NCBI GenBank assembly: GCA_015039365.1 | Contig: WION01000004.1 | Location: forward strand, 620,001-684,000 | DNA length: 64,000 nt | Direction: 5' to 3' | Source: Amanita rubescens | Taxonomy: Eukaryota; Basidiomycota; Agaricomycetes; Agaricales; Amanitaceae | In this document: in pieces, positions 53,499-64,000 of the stretch | Numbering within the stretch: the stretch's first letter is position 1 | Layout of the letters: each line of letters opens with the position of its first letter | Made by a program: the position numbers and the translations under genes | Notes under the pieces: generated by a model | The model's database searches: none | Told to the model about the DNA's origin: nothing | The model's input: the letters and a program-made list of their open reading frames with translations, nothing else

Positions 53499-55094
53499 TT
53501 AAAGCATAAATGTGAGAGGATTTTCTAAATATCCTTTGAACGCGGCCATCCACTTAGCCCCTACAGCGCCGTCGACAGTTCGATGGTCGCAGCTGAGCGT
53601 AACCTTCATTATTTGTGCAGTCTTGAATCCACGTTCCTCCTCAGGTGCAGGTACAAGCGTCGCCTGAGTCGAACCAATAGCAAGGATACAAGATTGTGGT
53701 GGATTGACGATTGCGGTGAAGTGTGAGATGTCGTACATGCCTAGATTTGAAACGGTGAATGTGCCGCCCTGCAAGTCCATTAAGCCATGAAACTCATAAA
53801 CACTGAACCAATCACACTTGCCTGATACTCAGAAGGCGCGAGTTTTCCTTCGCGAGCCTTCTTGGCGAGGGCCTTCGTTTCGGCCGAGATGGTGGCCAAA
53901 CCTTTTGACCCAGCGTCCTTAACGATCGGTGTTATAAGACCGGTAGGTGTAGCGACAGCGATAGAAATGTCAGCTTTCTTGTATCTGTTCGCCATTAGTC
54001 AGCTTTGGAATTGTTGAATGATATTATTACTGACGTTCTGATGACTTCACCGAGCCAAGCAGAATTGGCTTCTGGGACATCTGACAGTGCACACGAAACG
54101 GCTTTGACGATGAAATCGTTAACGCTGAGTTTAGCGGATTTGTCTTTTTCAGAAAGCGACTTGTTGAAAACTTCCCGTAGCTTGAGCACCTTGTCCATAT
54201 GAATGTCGACCGTTAGGTAATAATGGGGTATCTCCTGTTTCGATTGCGATAGACGAGCACCAATCGTGCGGCGCATGTTGGTGACGGGTGTATCAACATA
54301 ATCTGGTAGTTGGGCCGCGGATGGCTGAGCGGCGGCAGAGGTAGCCTGTGCTGGTTTGTAGTCTTCAACGTCCTCCCGAATGATGCGACCGTTAGGACCA
54401 GAGCCTTTGATTTGCGCGAGGGGTATGCCTCGTTCTAAAGCAATTTTCTTGGCTATTGGAGATGCGAAAATTCGATCACCTTTGGGTGGTTCAGGTCTAG
54501 GCGCTTCTTGCGGCTGCATATGGGACGGTTTGGAAACAGTTTCCTCCGTAGGACGAGGAGGTTCAGGAGTTTTCTCTTCCATTGGCGGCTCCTGTTCAGA
54601 AGCCTGTGTGGCAAGTTGTTCAGCGCCAGAGAGGTTGTCACCTTCTTCGCCAATAATGGCGATGACGGAGCCCACTTTGACATTTTTTGCGCCGTCTGCA
54701 GCCTAGGTGGGGTAAACGCATTAATATGGAAACGAAACTTTGCCGTACAAGGATTTTTGCAATGACACCGTCATCTTGGGCTTCGACATCAATCGTAGCC
54801 TTGTCCGTTTCCTTATGGCGTATATTAGAAGAGAGAAAATACAGGAAGAGAACAGCATACGATCTCGAGCAAGATGTCCCCTGCGGTAAAGGTTTCGCCC
54901 TCTTTCTTTTTCCATGAAGCAATTCCACCCTCCGTCATGGTGGGACTCATGGCGGGCATATTGAATCGCGAGAGGGCATATCTGCGAGCCGACACATGGA
55001 AACCTGGATAAAAAAAACGAGTGGAAATAAGCGGGGAGGAAGAGTAGATAGAGTACATACGACGGGCAAATACACGCGCAATAGAGGCAGACAT
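53499..55094 (-). CDS. LAT1: Pyruvate dehydrogenase E2 (dihydrolipoamide acetyltransferase)
   Basis: Start [12 protein letters not shown] (55094) with an Arg-rich presequence, joined by splicing to [20 protein letters not shown]. One lipoyl domain has the lipoylated Lys in [13 protein letters not shown]. The peripheral-subunit-binding domain follows ([32 protein letters not shown]), and the catalytic domain ends in the active-site motif [15 protein letters not shown]. It transfers acetyl groups to CoA in the mitochondrial PDH core. Its lipoyl group depends on lipoyl synthase, encoded at 45.3 kb in this window. There are single lipoyl and PSBD domains, the usual fungal arrangement. Divergent from CSL4 (119 bp between starts). 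Confidence 0.93.
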
Positions 55095-55213
55095 GGCAAG
55101 GGAGGTCGAAGGGAAGTCGCGTTACCAGTAGTTGGCTTTTTAGTGGGGAGTGTGCGTTCGGACAAACGGATACAAACATCGGACGTAACCGCGTAGATTC
55201 CGTACGGATAGAC

Positions 55214-55867
55214 ATGGACAGTCTCGTTCTGCCTGGTCAGCCGGTACCCCTGGCAAAAGGGCCCGTTCCACAGCTGGGTTCTGGTATTTACGCAAGGGAT
55301 GCTCTACTGAGGTCCAGTCTTGTAGGCACTCCCAACTATAATGGTCCTGTTGGTAGCCTGCGTTCACTTCGATATTTCGACCTGAATTCTAATTGTAGAT
55401 ACTCGCGATAACGCGCGTTCGGCCTCACCCGCCCACGTCGAACTCTGTTGTTCTTGGGACGATCACGCGATTGTCCCCCCTGCAAGCTACACTTTCAATC
55501 AGCGTCGTGGATGGCATTCCTCTACCTCCCGGCGAAGAGTTTACAGGTGTGATACGAACGCAAGACGTGCGTGCGACCGAAAAAGATCGTGTGAAGATAA
55601 GCGACTGCTTCAGAGGTGGCGATGTGGTGCGAGGAGTTGTTGTGCGTGACACCGCGGATGGATGAACGGCTTGCTGACGGCATGTAGATTTCTCTGGGCG
55701 ACGCGCGCAGCTATTTTGTGACGACGGCGCGAAACGACTTAGGGGTGATATTCGCAACGAGCGAAGGTGGTGCGACGATGGAACCGGTGTCATGGCAGGA
55801 GATGCGCTGCCCAAAAACTGGGCGAATCGAGAAGCGCAAATGCGCAAAGCCAGACGGGCTAGAATAA
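55214..55867 (+). CDS. CSL4: Exosome complex cap subunit Csl4
   Basis: Exons 55214-55348, 55399-55641 and 55688-55867 encode 185 aa. [33 protein letters not shown] give the N-terminal domain. [38 protein letters not shown] and [17 protein letters not shown] form the S1 domain. [21 protein letters not shown] is the C-terminal zinc-ribbon-like part. It sits on the RNA exosome cap. The first intron uses a weak donor (gttggt), chosen because it joins NGP to ILAITRVRP in register with Csl4 proteins. Confidence 0.9.
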
Positions 55868-55990
55868 ATAGTGAACTTGAAAAAATAAATAAATAAATCA
55901 CAAATGGGATAGATCCAACCCCGCCGGAAAAGGCAATCGCGTGCTTCAACCCAACTGTCAGGGTGCTGGGTCTGGTAGCTATACCGAGTC

Positions 55991-58116
55991 ATGACCGCAG
56001 TTCTAGCAGCCTCGGATCCCATGGCAAGAGACAGACAGCTATCTCTCGATAGTGTCCAGTACGAGTAAGCCGCCACTTCATTTGCACTATGCTGCGCGCC
56101 CTGACTTTTGCCTTAGTTATTCTTCCGGCACTGACTGGCGCGCAAAGTACAATGAAGTCCGTGTTCTTTTATTCTCTGTAGACTTGGCATAATACCTGCC
56201 GTACAGGTGGCCGAGATGCTGGCTGAAACTCGCGCAGAACTTGACGACTTTCATCACGCAAGCAAAGAACTAGAAGCGGAACTAGAGAATGAACTACAAC
56301 GAACAGAGAAGGCTCAGCAGGAGTTGAAGATCAAGGTTTCACGAACTGAATCGGAGAGAGACGATTGGAAGGTGAGTGACGTTATCGTCGCGTCTGTACT
56401 GTTGCCAAGCCGCCGTCCGTATCCAGTCCAAGTTTCTGAACCTCCAAACTACGCATAATACCACCACTACTTCTCTGCAGCGTGAACTCGACAAATTGAG
56501 ACAGGAACATCAACAAATCAAAGTCCAGTTGCGTGAGCTCGAATTGGGAAACGATGACCTAGAACGTAACGAGCGTGCTGTCTCCTCGAGCCTGGCTGAC
56601 ATGGAAGCTAAATATTCACGCGCATTGGAAGAGAAGATTCTCCTCGAGCACGAGCTACTCGAGAAGGCAAAGTTGGAAGAAGAGAATCAACGATTGAAGG
56701 ATGAGCTTAGAGGTAATTGCCCGTGTCTCTTCATCCGCCCCTACTCATTTCTTATCAACAGACGCCAATGATGAAATATCTATCCTCAGAGACCAAGCAG
56801 TCAGCCTCAACAGTGCCGTATCAAAAGCCTCTTTTCACCAGCCTTCGGGAACTTTCCCACAAATCTCCCAATCATCTTCAGAGGATTTGTTACGCACTTC
56901 ACCTCCGCCTGATCTTCAGTCATCTCCTGCCAATGACAGTGATCCTTCCTTGGAAAATACAGCGAAAATTACGTCAAGTGGGCCAGGCCCCACACAGTCG
57001 CAAAGCAAGATTGCACCACCTATCGGCAGGGTCCGATCAACAACTGCTGCTTCTTTATACAGCGCCATTGCAATTCCAAAGGTGTCTGCGCCTCGCCTCG
57101 CGACTCGCAACATTTCTACAACGAGCACGACATCCACCACCAGCACGGCGTCGAAGAACAAAGGTGTTCAAATGGTTTCAGAAATGCGAGCAAGAGTTAA
57201 GAATCTGGAACAAAAATTGCAGACTCGTGTCCCTCGACTTCGTATGGGTAGCATTACCAACCGCACACATACGAACAATAGTGCAAGTACTCCAATGGAG
57301 GGAATTCCTATTAGGTCACCTTCTTCGTCTTCATATACGTCGAGCAAGGTATCAACTGCCAAGACAAGTTGGGAGAGTCTCATTCAGAGGCACAGCACTG
57401 AGTCGAAGCAGAGCTTTGATGATGAAGCTGAGACGAGCAAGAGACCACTGGGTGATACATCTGGCTGGGTTCTTATCATGGAGGAATCACCTGTGCGTGT
57501 CAAAAATGAGGAGAAAGAAAGGCGAAGAACATCTAGTCCAAGCGCTCCATCTGCCTACCGCGGGTCAAGTCACGACTCTTCCAATCTGAACGAAACTTCC
57601 GTTGGGCGAAGCGCGACGACGAGCGGCGTTCGACGACCTTCTTCGCGGCTGTCTGGATCAACTTTGAGCACATCTAGCTTTTTACCTACGCCCACTTCAC
57701 GCCCCGCTACGCCGTCATTTCTATTATCACCAAGTGCCAGCTCGAGTTCGCACCACATTGGCATTGGCTTCAGGCGCTCGACTAATCCCAATACGCCAAA
57801 CCCCTACTCATCGAAGAGTTCTATACCCCATTCTTCGGATACCCTGCGTTCTGCTATCCCATCCCCCTCACCTAACTTCGCCCAACTCAGCAGCGAAGAC
57901 GAGAAGGCATTGCCAATGTTGCCTGCACCTAATTTCGCTGGCAGAACGTCTAAGTTGCCCACAATTTCGGCGTCCCCCTCCCCTTCACAAGGCCGGATCG
58001 GGCGCCTGAACGGCAGGAGGAGCACTGGAGATCCGGATCTTATTCTGAAGCTGCAGATGGAGAAGCGAAAGAGGGCAGGGACCACTCATGCATCCAAAAC
58101 TGGCCCTGGATTATGA
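55991..58116 (+). CDS. NDE1: NudE-family dynein regulator
   Basis: Five exons (55991-56064, 56117-56156, 56207-56371, 56427-56712, 56762-58116) encode 639 aa. An N-terminal coiled coil (WRAKYNEVAEMLAETRAELD, TLQRELDKLRQEHQQIKVQL-type heptads to DEISILRDQAVSLN, residues about 25-200) matches the NudE Lis1/dynein-binding region. The rest is a long Ser/Pro/Thr-rich disordered tail. An in-frame Met at 56021 is an alternative start ten residues downstream. NudE couples LIS1 to dynein in nuclear migration. Confidence 0.83.
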
Positions 58117-58395
58117 CTCGGTGAATATTGTTTTTTCTTGATTATTCTGTTAATCTTCAATTATTCGATTCGAACAGAGAGTATACAGCTCTTTTCCCCT
58201 TTGCTTTCAAGGATCCAGTAATTTACACTGATGCAGGGATTACTTATTTACTGTACTCCTCTTTATTTCATGACCATGATGCTTCACGGCTACTTCTACG
58301 ATTGTATACGTCTTCGTCTTTTTTGACCCTTGCAGGTGTCATTAATTTGTACATTGGATAATCAATAGTAAACTAGATCTTTCCACCCTTCCGTC

Positions 58396-60004
58396 ATGTC
58401 AGCACCATCCACACCACTTCCCGAGCGCTCGCTCAATCGTCAGGTCGTTCTTGAGGAAGATGAATATACAGCTGCTCTCTCCCAGATTATTGCTCGGGAC
58501 TTTTTTCCTTCCCTAGTTCACTTGGACGCAACAAACAACTACCTTGACGCCTTGGACACTCGCGATCCGCACCTCATACATGCCTCTGTGCGTCGCCTCG
58601 AAGAAGTTGGTAACACTCCTCTTACGTCTACGAGGCGGCACTTGCCACATCAAACGCCGTCTCAAACACCTTTCGGTTATGGTCCATCGGACACTCCACT
58701 ACGCACTCCTCGCGGTGAAGCGCCCGCCAAAAGGATGAAATACGATACGAGTATCAACCTTGATGAGTTCCAGGCCAAATATACCTCCGAAGACAACTCA
58801 AGCTTTACACAAATACTAGAGGATGAGAATAGGAAGCGGAAGGAGAAGTATGCCTGGGCATGGCAGGCACAGCGGAGAGTGGAGGAACAGAGAGATAGGA
58901 TGCTCGAGGCGAGAGAGAAGATGCTTATTGAGGCACCCCTAGTAACAGGGGTAAGGGAACGCTTCAAGATTGAAGCTCCTGTACCAGTTGGGCTTCTGAC
59001 AAATGGAAGTGAAAGTGATGGACAGGATGAAAGTGATGAAACCGGGAATACTGAGAATAACCAAGAGAAAGGGAAAGAAATGGTACTGCGTACAAGCAAT
59101 GTGGACGAGGAGGTCGATGTCATGGCACCCAGAAAAGATACGCGACCAGCTGGGGTCGATGGATGGAAATTCACAGTAAGATTCAGTTTACCTCTCTTGA
59201 ACAATGCAACTCATCGCCGGTGGCCAGGCGCGCAACTCACTGATGTTCGCACCCGATGCTAACCAGTCGCCATACCACCCATCTCCGAAGGAAGGGGATG
59301 CGAAACCTGACCCTAAAGTCATCAAGTATGGGAATACACGTCTTCCAGAACAAGAGCACTCTAGCACAGCATCGCAGGGCGCTTCTGCACCACCGAGTCC
59401 CACCAGAAGTAGGATTGATGCAGCGATTGCAGGAACTCCTTGTAAGTAAGGTTTGTTAAGCCCCTGTCTGCTGCTCATATTGGCGGTAGACCGTCCCACG
59501 TCGCCGTCTAATGGCGGTTTCAAACTTGTTCCAAGTGTACCGTCTCCAACCCCGGCAGAGCTTGGCCCTGCTGCAGTCAGGCAGCTAATGACTTGGGGGA
59601 CACTGGGGGCAACGCCACGCATCATATCGAAACCAGATGATCCGGACATTCCACCACCTAGCACGCCATTCCGTTTACAGGATATTTCGAGTCGCGAGGC
59701 TATTTCACACAAATTGTCAAGCAAGGCTTCAAAGAGCTTACGGGCCAAGGCAGGACTCTTAGGCCTTGGACAGATGGGCCGCACTCCGGGTATTGCTACT
59801 CCCTCAGGGCGGAAGGGAGATATGGCACCTCCTTCATGGACCCCACGGAAATCCGATGCAGCCGGAAACCTCACTCCTGCTGCACGACGATTATTGGAGA
59901 GAACCACGATAGGCGCAGCTGCAGCGAAAGCGCAGAGAATACAAGAAACGGACTTGAATAAGATTCGATGGACACCAACACCTAGCTTGACATCCCGAAG
60001 ATAA
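58396..60004 (+). CDS. ESS2: Splicing factor ESS-2 (DGCR14) homologue
   Basis: Exons 58396-59175, 59228-59441 and 59490-60004 encode 502 aa. VLEEDEYTAALSQIIARDFF and SLVHLDATNNYLDAL open the family. YDTSINLDEFQAKYTSEDN follows, then the charged segment RKEKYAWAWQAQRRVEEQRD. RNSLMFAPDANQSPYHPS and MTWGTLGATPRI, STPFRLQDISSREAI and a final LTPAARRLLERT complete the match to Es2/DGCR14, a nuclear C-complex spliceosome-associated protein. Converges on the next minus-strand gene (49 bp). Confidence 0.9.
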
Positions 60005-60053
60005 TGTCATATACATAATATTACTTAATTACAGCCTTAATATCAGGAGGGCC

Positions 60054-60952
60054 TCAGAGTTTTCTTCTTTTCGTAGAAGGTTCTGTGGCATCCTCGCTAC
60101 TCTTTTCGCTGACCTTGGATGACTCGGTTGCTTGTGTTGTCGAAGAACTTGGCTTTGCCCTCTTTTTGACGACCACACCCTTCAAAGGCTTCTTTACATC
60201 TTTTTTTATAGTAGGATGTGGTCTCTGAGGTGCTACCGCGGCAGGTTTATTCAGAACAGGAGGTGGATTATTGGCTGCGCTTGCACGAGCTGCCACCGCC
60301 CTGGGATAGATTAATGCCTATATCACAATAACCAAGACCATTGTTGACTGACTCTCTGAATGATTTAATTTCCTCGCCGTCTCGTTGCTTGCGTTGCTTT
60401 TCTTCCTCTTCTTGTCGTTCCCTGACAGAGTCCAGGAACATTATCTCATCCTCTTCGAGAGCCCTGAATTGATTCGCTGTGGAAGCTAGGTTAGCTGTCC
60501 TATCTCGCTGAGGGTAACAAGTAGAGGGACCTAATCTGTTTTTCTCCTCCCATTCCTCCTGTTTGGCGATCTATATAGACCTTGTGGATTTACTTTCCTA
60601 ACCAATACGTGATTCAAAGGTACCTTGTTTGCAGCAAGTTTCTAGAGGTCATTCAGGGATCAACAGTAGGAAGTCAATACGAAGGCGGAACACGATACGA
60701 ATGGGTACTACTTACTTCTGCCAAGCTTCTACCGTCGTAATGGTCAGCCTCTTGCTGCGGTGGAGGTTCCTGACCAAGTCTTGCGGAATTGTGAGTGAGG
60801 TGATCAAGACACTACAAGAACGCAAATTACCTGGCATATGCGGCTTTCCATTGCTCTTCCTTGCGTTGTCTAGCGGCGTCTATTTCGTCTTGAGTGACGA
60901 AGCGTGAGCCAACGACACCTCCGGATAGGGAGGGAATTGGTTGTTGGTCCAT
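60054..60952 (-). CDS. PSME3IP1/FAM192A (NIP30-domain) homologue
   Basis: Start MDQQPIPSLSGG (60952). GSRFVTQDEIDAARQRKEEQ, LGQEPPPQQEADHYDGRSLAE, KLAANKIAKQEEWEEK and FRALEEDEIMFLDSVRE form the NIP30 N-terminal domain typical of FAM192A/PSME3IP1, a partner of the PA28-gamma proteasome activator in animals. A Lys/Pro/Ser-rich tail ends in KRRKL, a likely nuclear signal. Boundaries of the internal introns (about 60300-60360, 60480-60540, 60560-60630, 60660-60830) were inferred. An upstream in-frame Met at 61024 is possible. Confidence 0.8.
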
Positions 60953-60994
60953 GATGTCCAAAACTGGAGAATTTTGGCGCGCGCGCACACACAC

Positions 60995-62302
60995 ATGTCT
61001 TCCCTCCGTACCATCGTCAGTCACAACTCCCCGTGCGTTTTCGCCGCACTCGGTTTTACATCTTCTGACATTATTGTAGCATGGGCGAAGGATGAACCAC
61101 CAACTCCAGACTCAAGCTCAGATCATGCTGACAGTCCATCTTATGACCGACGCAATGCCGACAGTGCTTCTTTCAACACTGATACTGGGCCTCCTTCTCG
61201 CTGGTGGACTTTCGCTCCTCCTCGTGCTAATTCTGGTACAGACGACGCAGGCACTAGCCAGTCGCAGGCTCATCCAGGCAGCGTCAGGCACCGTTCAATG
61301 ACATGGCTGACGTCTGCACCAGTCCTCAAAGACGCTGCCGCTTTTGCAAGAAAAGACCGGCAAAGATTGGACGACGAGAAGGATGGTCTCAATTTGCGGG
61401 TGGCCACTCAATCTCCAGACACATTTACTCTTGAACAACATACTACCTTAGGCCCGCAACGCAGCCGCTCCGAGATCCCCCCGCGGGAGAGTTTGCATGC
61501 CCTTCAAGATTCTGCTGACGAAAGTGAGGTTCGAAATCTAGATGACGATCTTAACGAATGGCCTATTCGGCGGAAGAGGTTTAGAAACTTTATACTGGTT
61601 AATCCCTACGCTCCTTTAGTATGTCCCTCCTTGATGTATCCCTCCTGTACATATAAATCTAATTCACTCAGCTATTTCGATTTGTCAATATAACATCGAC
61701 TAGCGTGGCACTTGGTATAGCTACACATATACGCGATACAGAAATACGGAACCAAGTGTTGGGCGCAATAGGCAGCTCTCCGTAAGCGTGACAATCTTCG
61801 CAGCTAGAAGGGGAATTAAATAAATCATGCGTTTCAAGGATAGTTGTGATTATCTTCGCTCCTTTGACTTTGGTTCACGTCTTGGTTGCGATTTATGTAT
61901 GCATTATGGCACTATTGGTTTCCGTTCTCATGACCCCCACAGCTTGAATATTTTGGTCGCCCAGTTGGACTGTGGAGAACGTCCGCGAAGCTAGCTCACA
62001 CTCTTTCTGAAACGCTCTTCATCTGCGCGTGGTCGGCAGCTCTTTCCCTCTGTTTCGACAATTTCTTTACGTCACCCATACCCTGTGCATCGCCATCAAG
62101 CATATCGTGGTACAGTCAACTACCCCGGCCTCCATCGCCTGTACTAGAGACGTCAGTAGGACATGAGATATGCGGAGACCAAGTTGCACTTATCTGTCTT
62201 GTCGCCTTTGGCCTTCTGACATACTGCTTCAATCTCATCATCAGTTTATTTCGAATCATGGAGAAAGTCAAGATCCGTTCAGATGTATTACGGGCATCGT
62301 AG
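60995..62302 (+). CDS. Four-helix membrane protein with long disordered N-terminus, uncharacterised
   Basis: The N-terminal 200 residues are polar and disordered (Ser/Asp/Pro-rich, [22 protein letters not shown]). From the exon junction at about 61618/61675 four hydrophobic segments follow: [53 protein letters not shown] and [20 protein letters not shown], a tetraspan/MARVEL-like layout. The protein ends [12 protein letters not shown]. No family motif recognised. The start is the first Met in frame; an intron could lie between 61014 and 61080 (gtcagt...attgtag), which would shorten the N-terminus. Confidence 0.6.
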
Positions 62303-62431
62303 TTCTTCCTCGCCTTCAATTGTACAAGTACCATATACCATCCACTTTAAGGCTAGTGTATTTACATAATCCAGTCCTACTACGTACATATCACCCAAGC
62401 CACTATTCGGGACAACTTCGTTGTCCACTCC

Positions 62432-63956
62432 ATGGATGTCACCCCCCAGTCCCAAAGGTCACGGATACAGTCCATAACCAGAGGGTTATTCTCTGCAGCA
62501 GTCCGGAACAGGAACTTCATATCCGGAGTAGTCATTCTGCTTATCGTCGTCTTCCTCTGGACCGCGTCCAATTTCGTTACACAGGTATGCTATTATGGAA
62601 AACTCTCCATTCGATCTCAGTACTTGAAACCATGACAGAATCTTTATAAAGATGGCTACGAGAAGCCATTTCTGTAAGTCCCATATGATGACTACAACCG
62701 TAGTGCTCGTAGGACCGTGTGTTTTATGTAAAACAGTGTGACATACTTGAACACGAGTTCTTTTGTTCTGTATCTATTGCCATACTATGTCTCGAAGCAC
62801 AGAGACTTGTGGCCGCTCTCCAGTTCAAGCGGATTAAGGTAAGATATACTTTTATGCGGAACAATTTTTGCTTTAGATGGCAATACAGGCATGAGTATCA
62901 ATCGCTCAATACAACTGCAGAAGGTAACGAGGAGGCATTTCCCGAGGTATGCTAACTATTTCATATTTTATAACAATACTAATTCGAAAAAAAAGCCTAC
63001 AGCATCAAATGCGCCAGTTCAGGAAGTCGGCGAACCGAGAGTAGATTTGCCTCCCTTGACAACAAAACAGACGGCTCACCTAGCCCTGGTCTTCTGTTTC
63101 TTGTGGTTCGTCGCCAATTGGACCCTCGATGCAGCCCTGGATTATACCACCGTGGCAAGCGCCACGATACTATCAAGTACCAGCGGTAGGTCGTTTCATC
63201 TCCTCGCTTAGGTCACAGTTTCATAGCCGTAGGGTTTTTCACCCTTGGTATCGGTCGTCTATTGCGCGTAGAAGTCCTGACACGTACCAAGATCCTTTCT
63301 GTCGTAGTAAGGTATTCGAAAATTTCCACGCTCAAGCGATTATGACCTGACCCATCTCGAAGTTTCTTTGGAGTAGTTCTTGTGTACCTTTCAGACTCGG
63401 GGCGAAAGCGGTCGACGTCCGGCATCACGGTAAATCAGCCGAACAGACCTGTGCTAGGAGACTTTTTGGCATTGGTCTCTGCCGTCTTCTACGCGCTCTA
63501 TGTCATCCTTCTCAAAATCCGAATTGGCTCCGAATCGCGGATAAACATGAAACTATTTTTCGGCTTTGTTGGCCTTTTCAATATCCTGTTAGCATGGCCA
63601 GTTGGACTTTTCCTTCATGTGATCGGGGCAGAGGTATTTGAGTGGCCAACGAGCATGAATGAAGTTCTAGCTTTACTTATAAATGTACGTGTTTTAGAAT
63701 TTCTCAATACTGAATTAACCGTCGTAACTAGATGGGGATCACGGTGTCTAGCGACTTCTTATACGTGATAGCCATGCTTAGGACTACGCCATTGGTGGTC
63801 ACAGTAGGCCTCAGCCTCACTATCCCTTTTTCAATTGTGGGAGACATTATGCTTGGTCACTCGATACATGTACAGGTTATTCTTGGAGCCATGCTCATCA
63901 TGTCGAGTTTCGTGGCAGTCGGCTTGGATAGCTCCGTACAGAAGTTACAAGATTAG
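62432..63956 (+). CDS. Drug/metabolite-type transporter of the SLC35F5/YML018C group
   Basis: Start MDVTPQSQRSRIQSITRGLF. Exons near 62432-62585, 62639-62673, 62733-62839 and on to 63956 give about ten membrane helices. Examples are NFISGVVILLIVVFLWTASN, SSFVLYLLPYYVSKHRDLWP, HLALVFCFLWFVANWTLDAA (the N-W-x-x-D element typical of the group), TSGFFTLGIGRLLRVEVL, VSFFGVVLVYLSDSG, DFLALVSAVFYALYVILLK, and VGLSLTIPFSIVGDIMLGH. Fungal YML018C-like proteins lie in vacuolar or Golgi membranes; the substrate is unknown. Splice joins at AGCG/GGTTTTTC and AGTAAG/TTTC were checked for frame. Confidence 0.85.
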
Positions 63957-64000
63957 ATCATCACTTTTTGTAATGCTACTACTACCCCACGTTGCTTAGA

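Noticed and set aside
55349..55398. Use of the stronger-looking donor gtagcc at 55353 in CSL4
   Set aside because: It would shift the frame of the S1 domain. The weaker gttggt donor at 55349 restores the conserved NGP-ILAITR register.
60979..60994. GC/CA dinucleotide run (gcgcgcgcacacacaca)
   Set aside because: A short simple repeat between divergent genes; it may influence DNA shape, but nothing else supports a regulatory role.

Overview
The window is nuclear DNA of a filamentous basidiomycete, most likely an Agaricomycete. The genes are densely packed and nearly all are split by many short introns (mostly 45-60 nt, GT...CTNAC/CTAAC-like...AG). Protein families and splice style fit this: a fungal SWI1, INO80, a Fus3/Kss1-type MAP kinase, NudE and serine-rich secreted cupredoxins. 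I see no prophage, CRISPR array, tRNA, rRNA or intact transposon. I placed 34 protein genes and worked out exon boundaries by hand for most of them, checking that splice phases sum to a multiple of three.

Layout. 0-2.7 kb: 3' end of a Rab5-type GTPase and an arrestin-like Rsp5 adaptor with a one-base frame break. 2.7-9.5 kb: SWI1, a DUF1764 protein, cyclin H, the FAP7 adenylate kinase and Pol III subunit RPC37/RPC5. 9.7-16 kb: an unrecognised large protein, a J-domain protein and a seven-helix membrane protein. 16-26 kb: a LIM protein, a flavocytochrome b2-type lactate dehydrogenase with 15 exons and a one-base frame break, a SAP-domain protein and a MAP kinase. 26-30.5 kb: a secreted double cupredoxin, the CBF5 pseudouridine synthase and RPL22. 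30.5-41.5 kb: a UBA-containing DExH RNA helicase and INO80. 41.5-46.8 kb: fumarase, PEX11, CMC1 and lipoyl synthase. 46.7-49.3 kb: a duplicated lipoyl-synthase terminal exon, RPS28 and a GT8 glycosyltransferase. 49.3-64 kb: KAE1, a coiled-coil basidiomycete protein, pyruvate dehydrogenase E2, CSL4, NudE, ESS2, a PSME3IP1/NIP30 protein, a four-helix membrane protein and an SLC35F-type transporter.

Functional threads. Several genes serve mitochondria: lipoyl synthase makes the cofactor carried by the PDH E2 encoded 7 kb away, and fumarase, CMC1 and the lactate dehydrogenase add TCA-cycle and respiratory functions. Others serve chromatin and transcription (SWI1, INO80, cyclin H, RPC37) or RNA and ribosomes (CBF5, CSL4, FAP7, KAE1, ESS2, the DExH helicase, RPL22, RPS28). 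Many neighbours are very close: start codons 37 bp apart (FAP7/RPC37) and 52 bp apart (CMC1/LIP5), and stop codons 28 bp apart (GT8/KAE1).

I did not find a convincing new multi-gene system. The most unusual signals are local: the tandem duplication of the lipoyl-synthase last exon plus a third fragment, two GC-AG introns, micro-exons of 12-21 nt, two genes disrupted by exactly one extra base, and three multi-exon proteins I could not assign.
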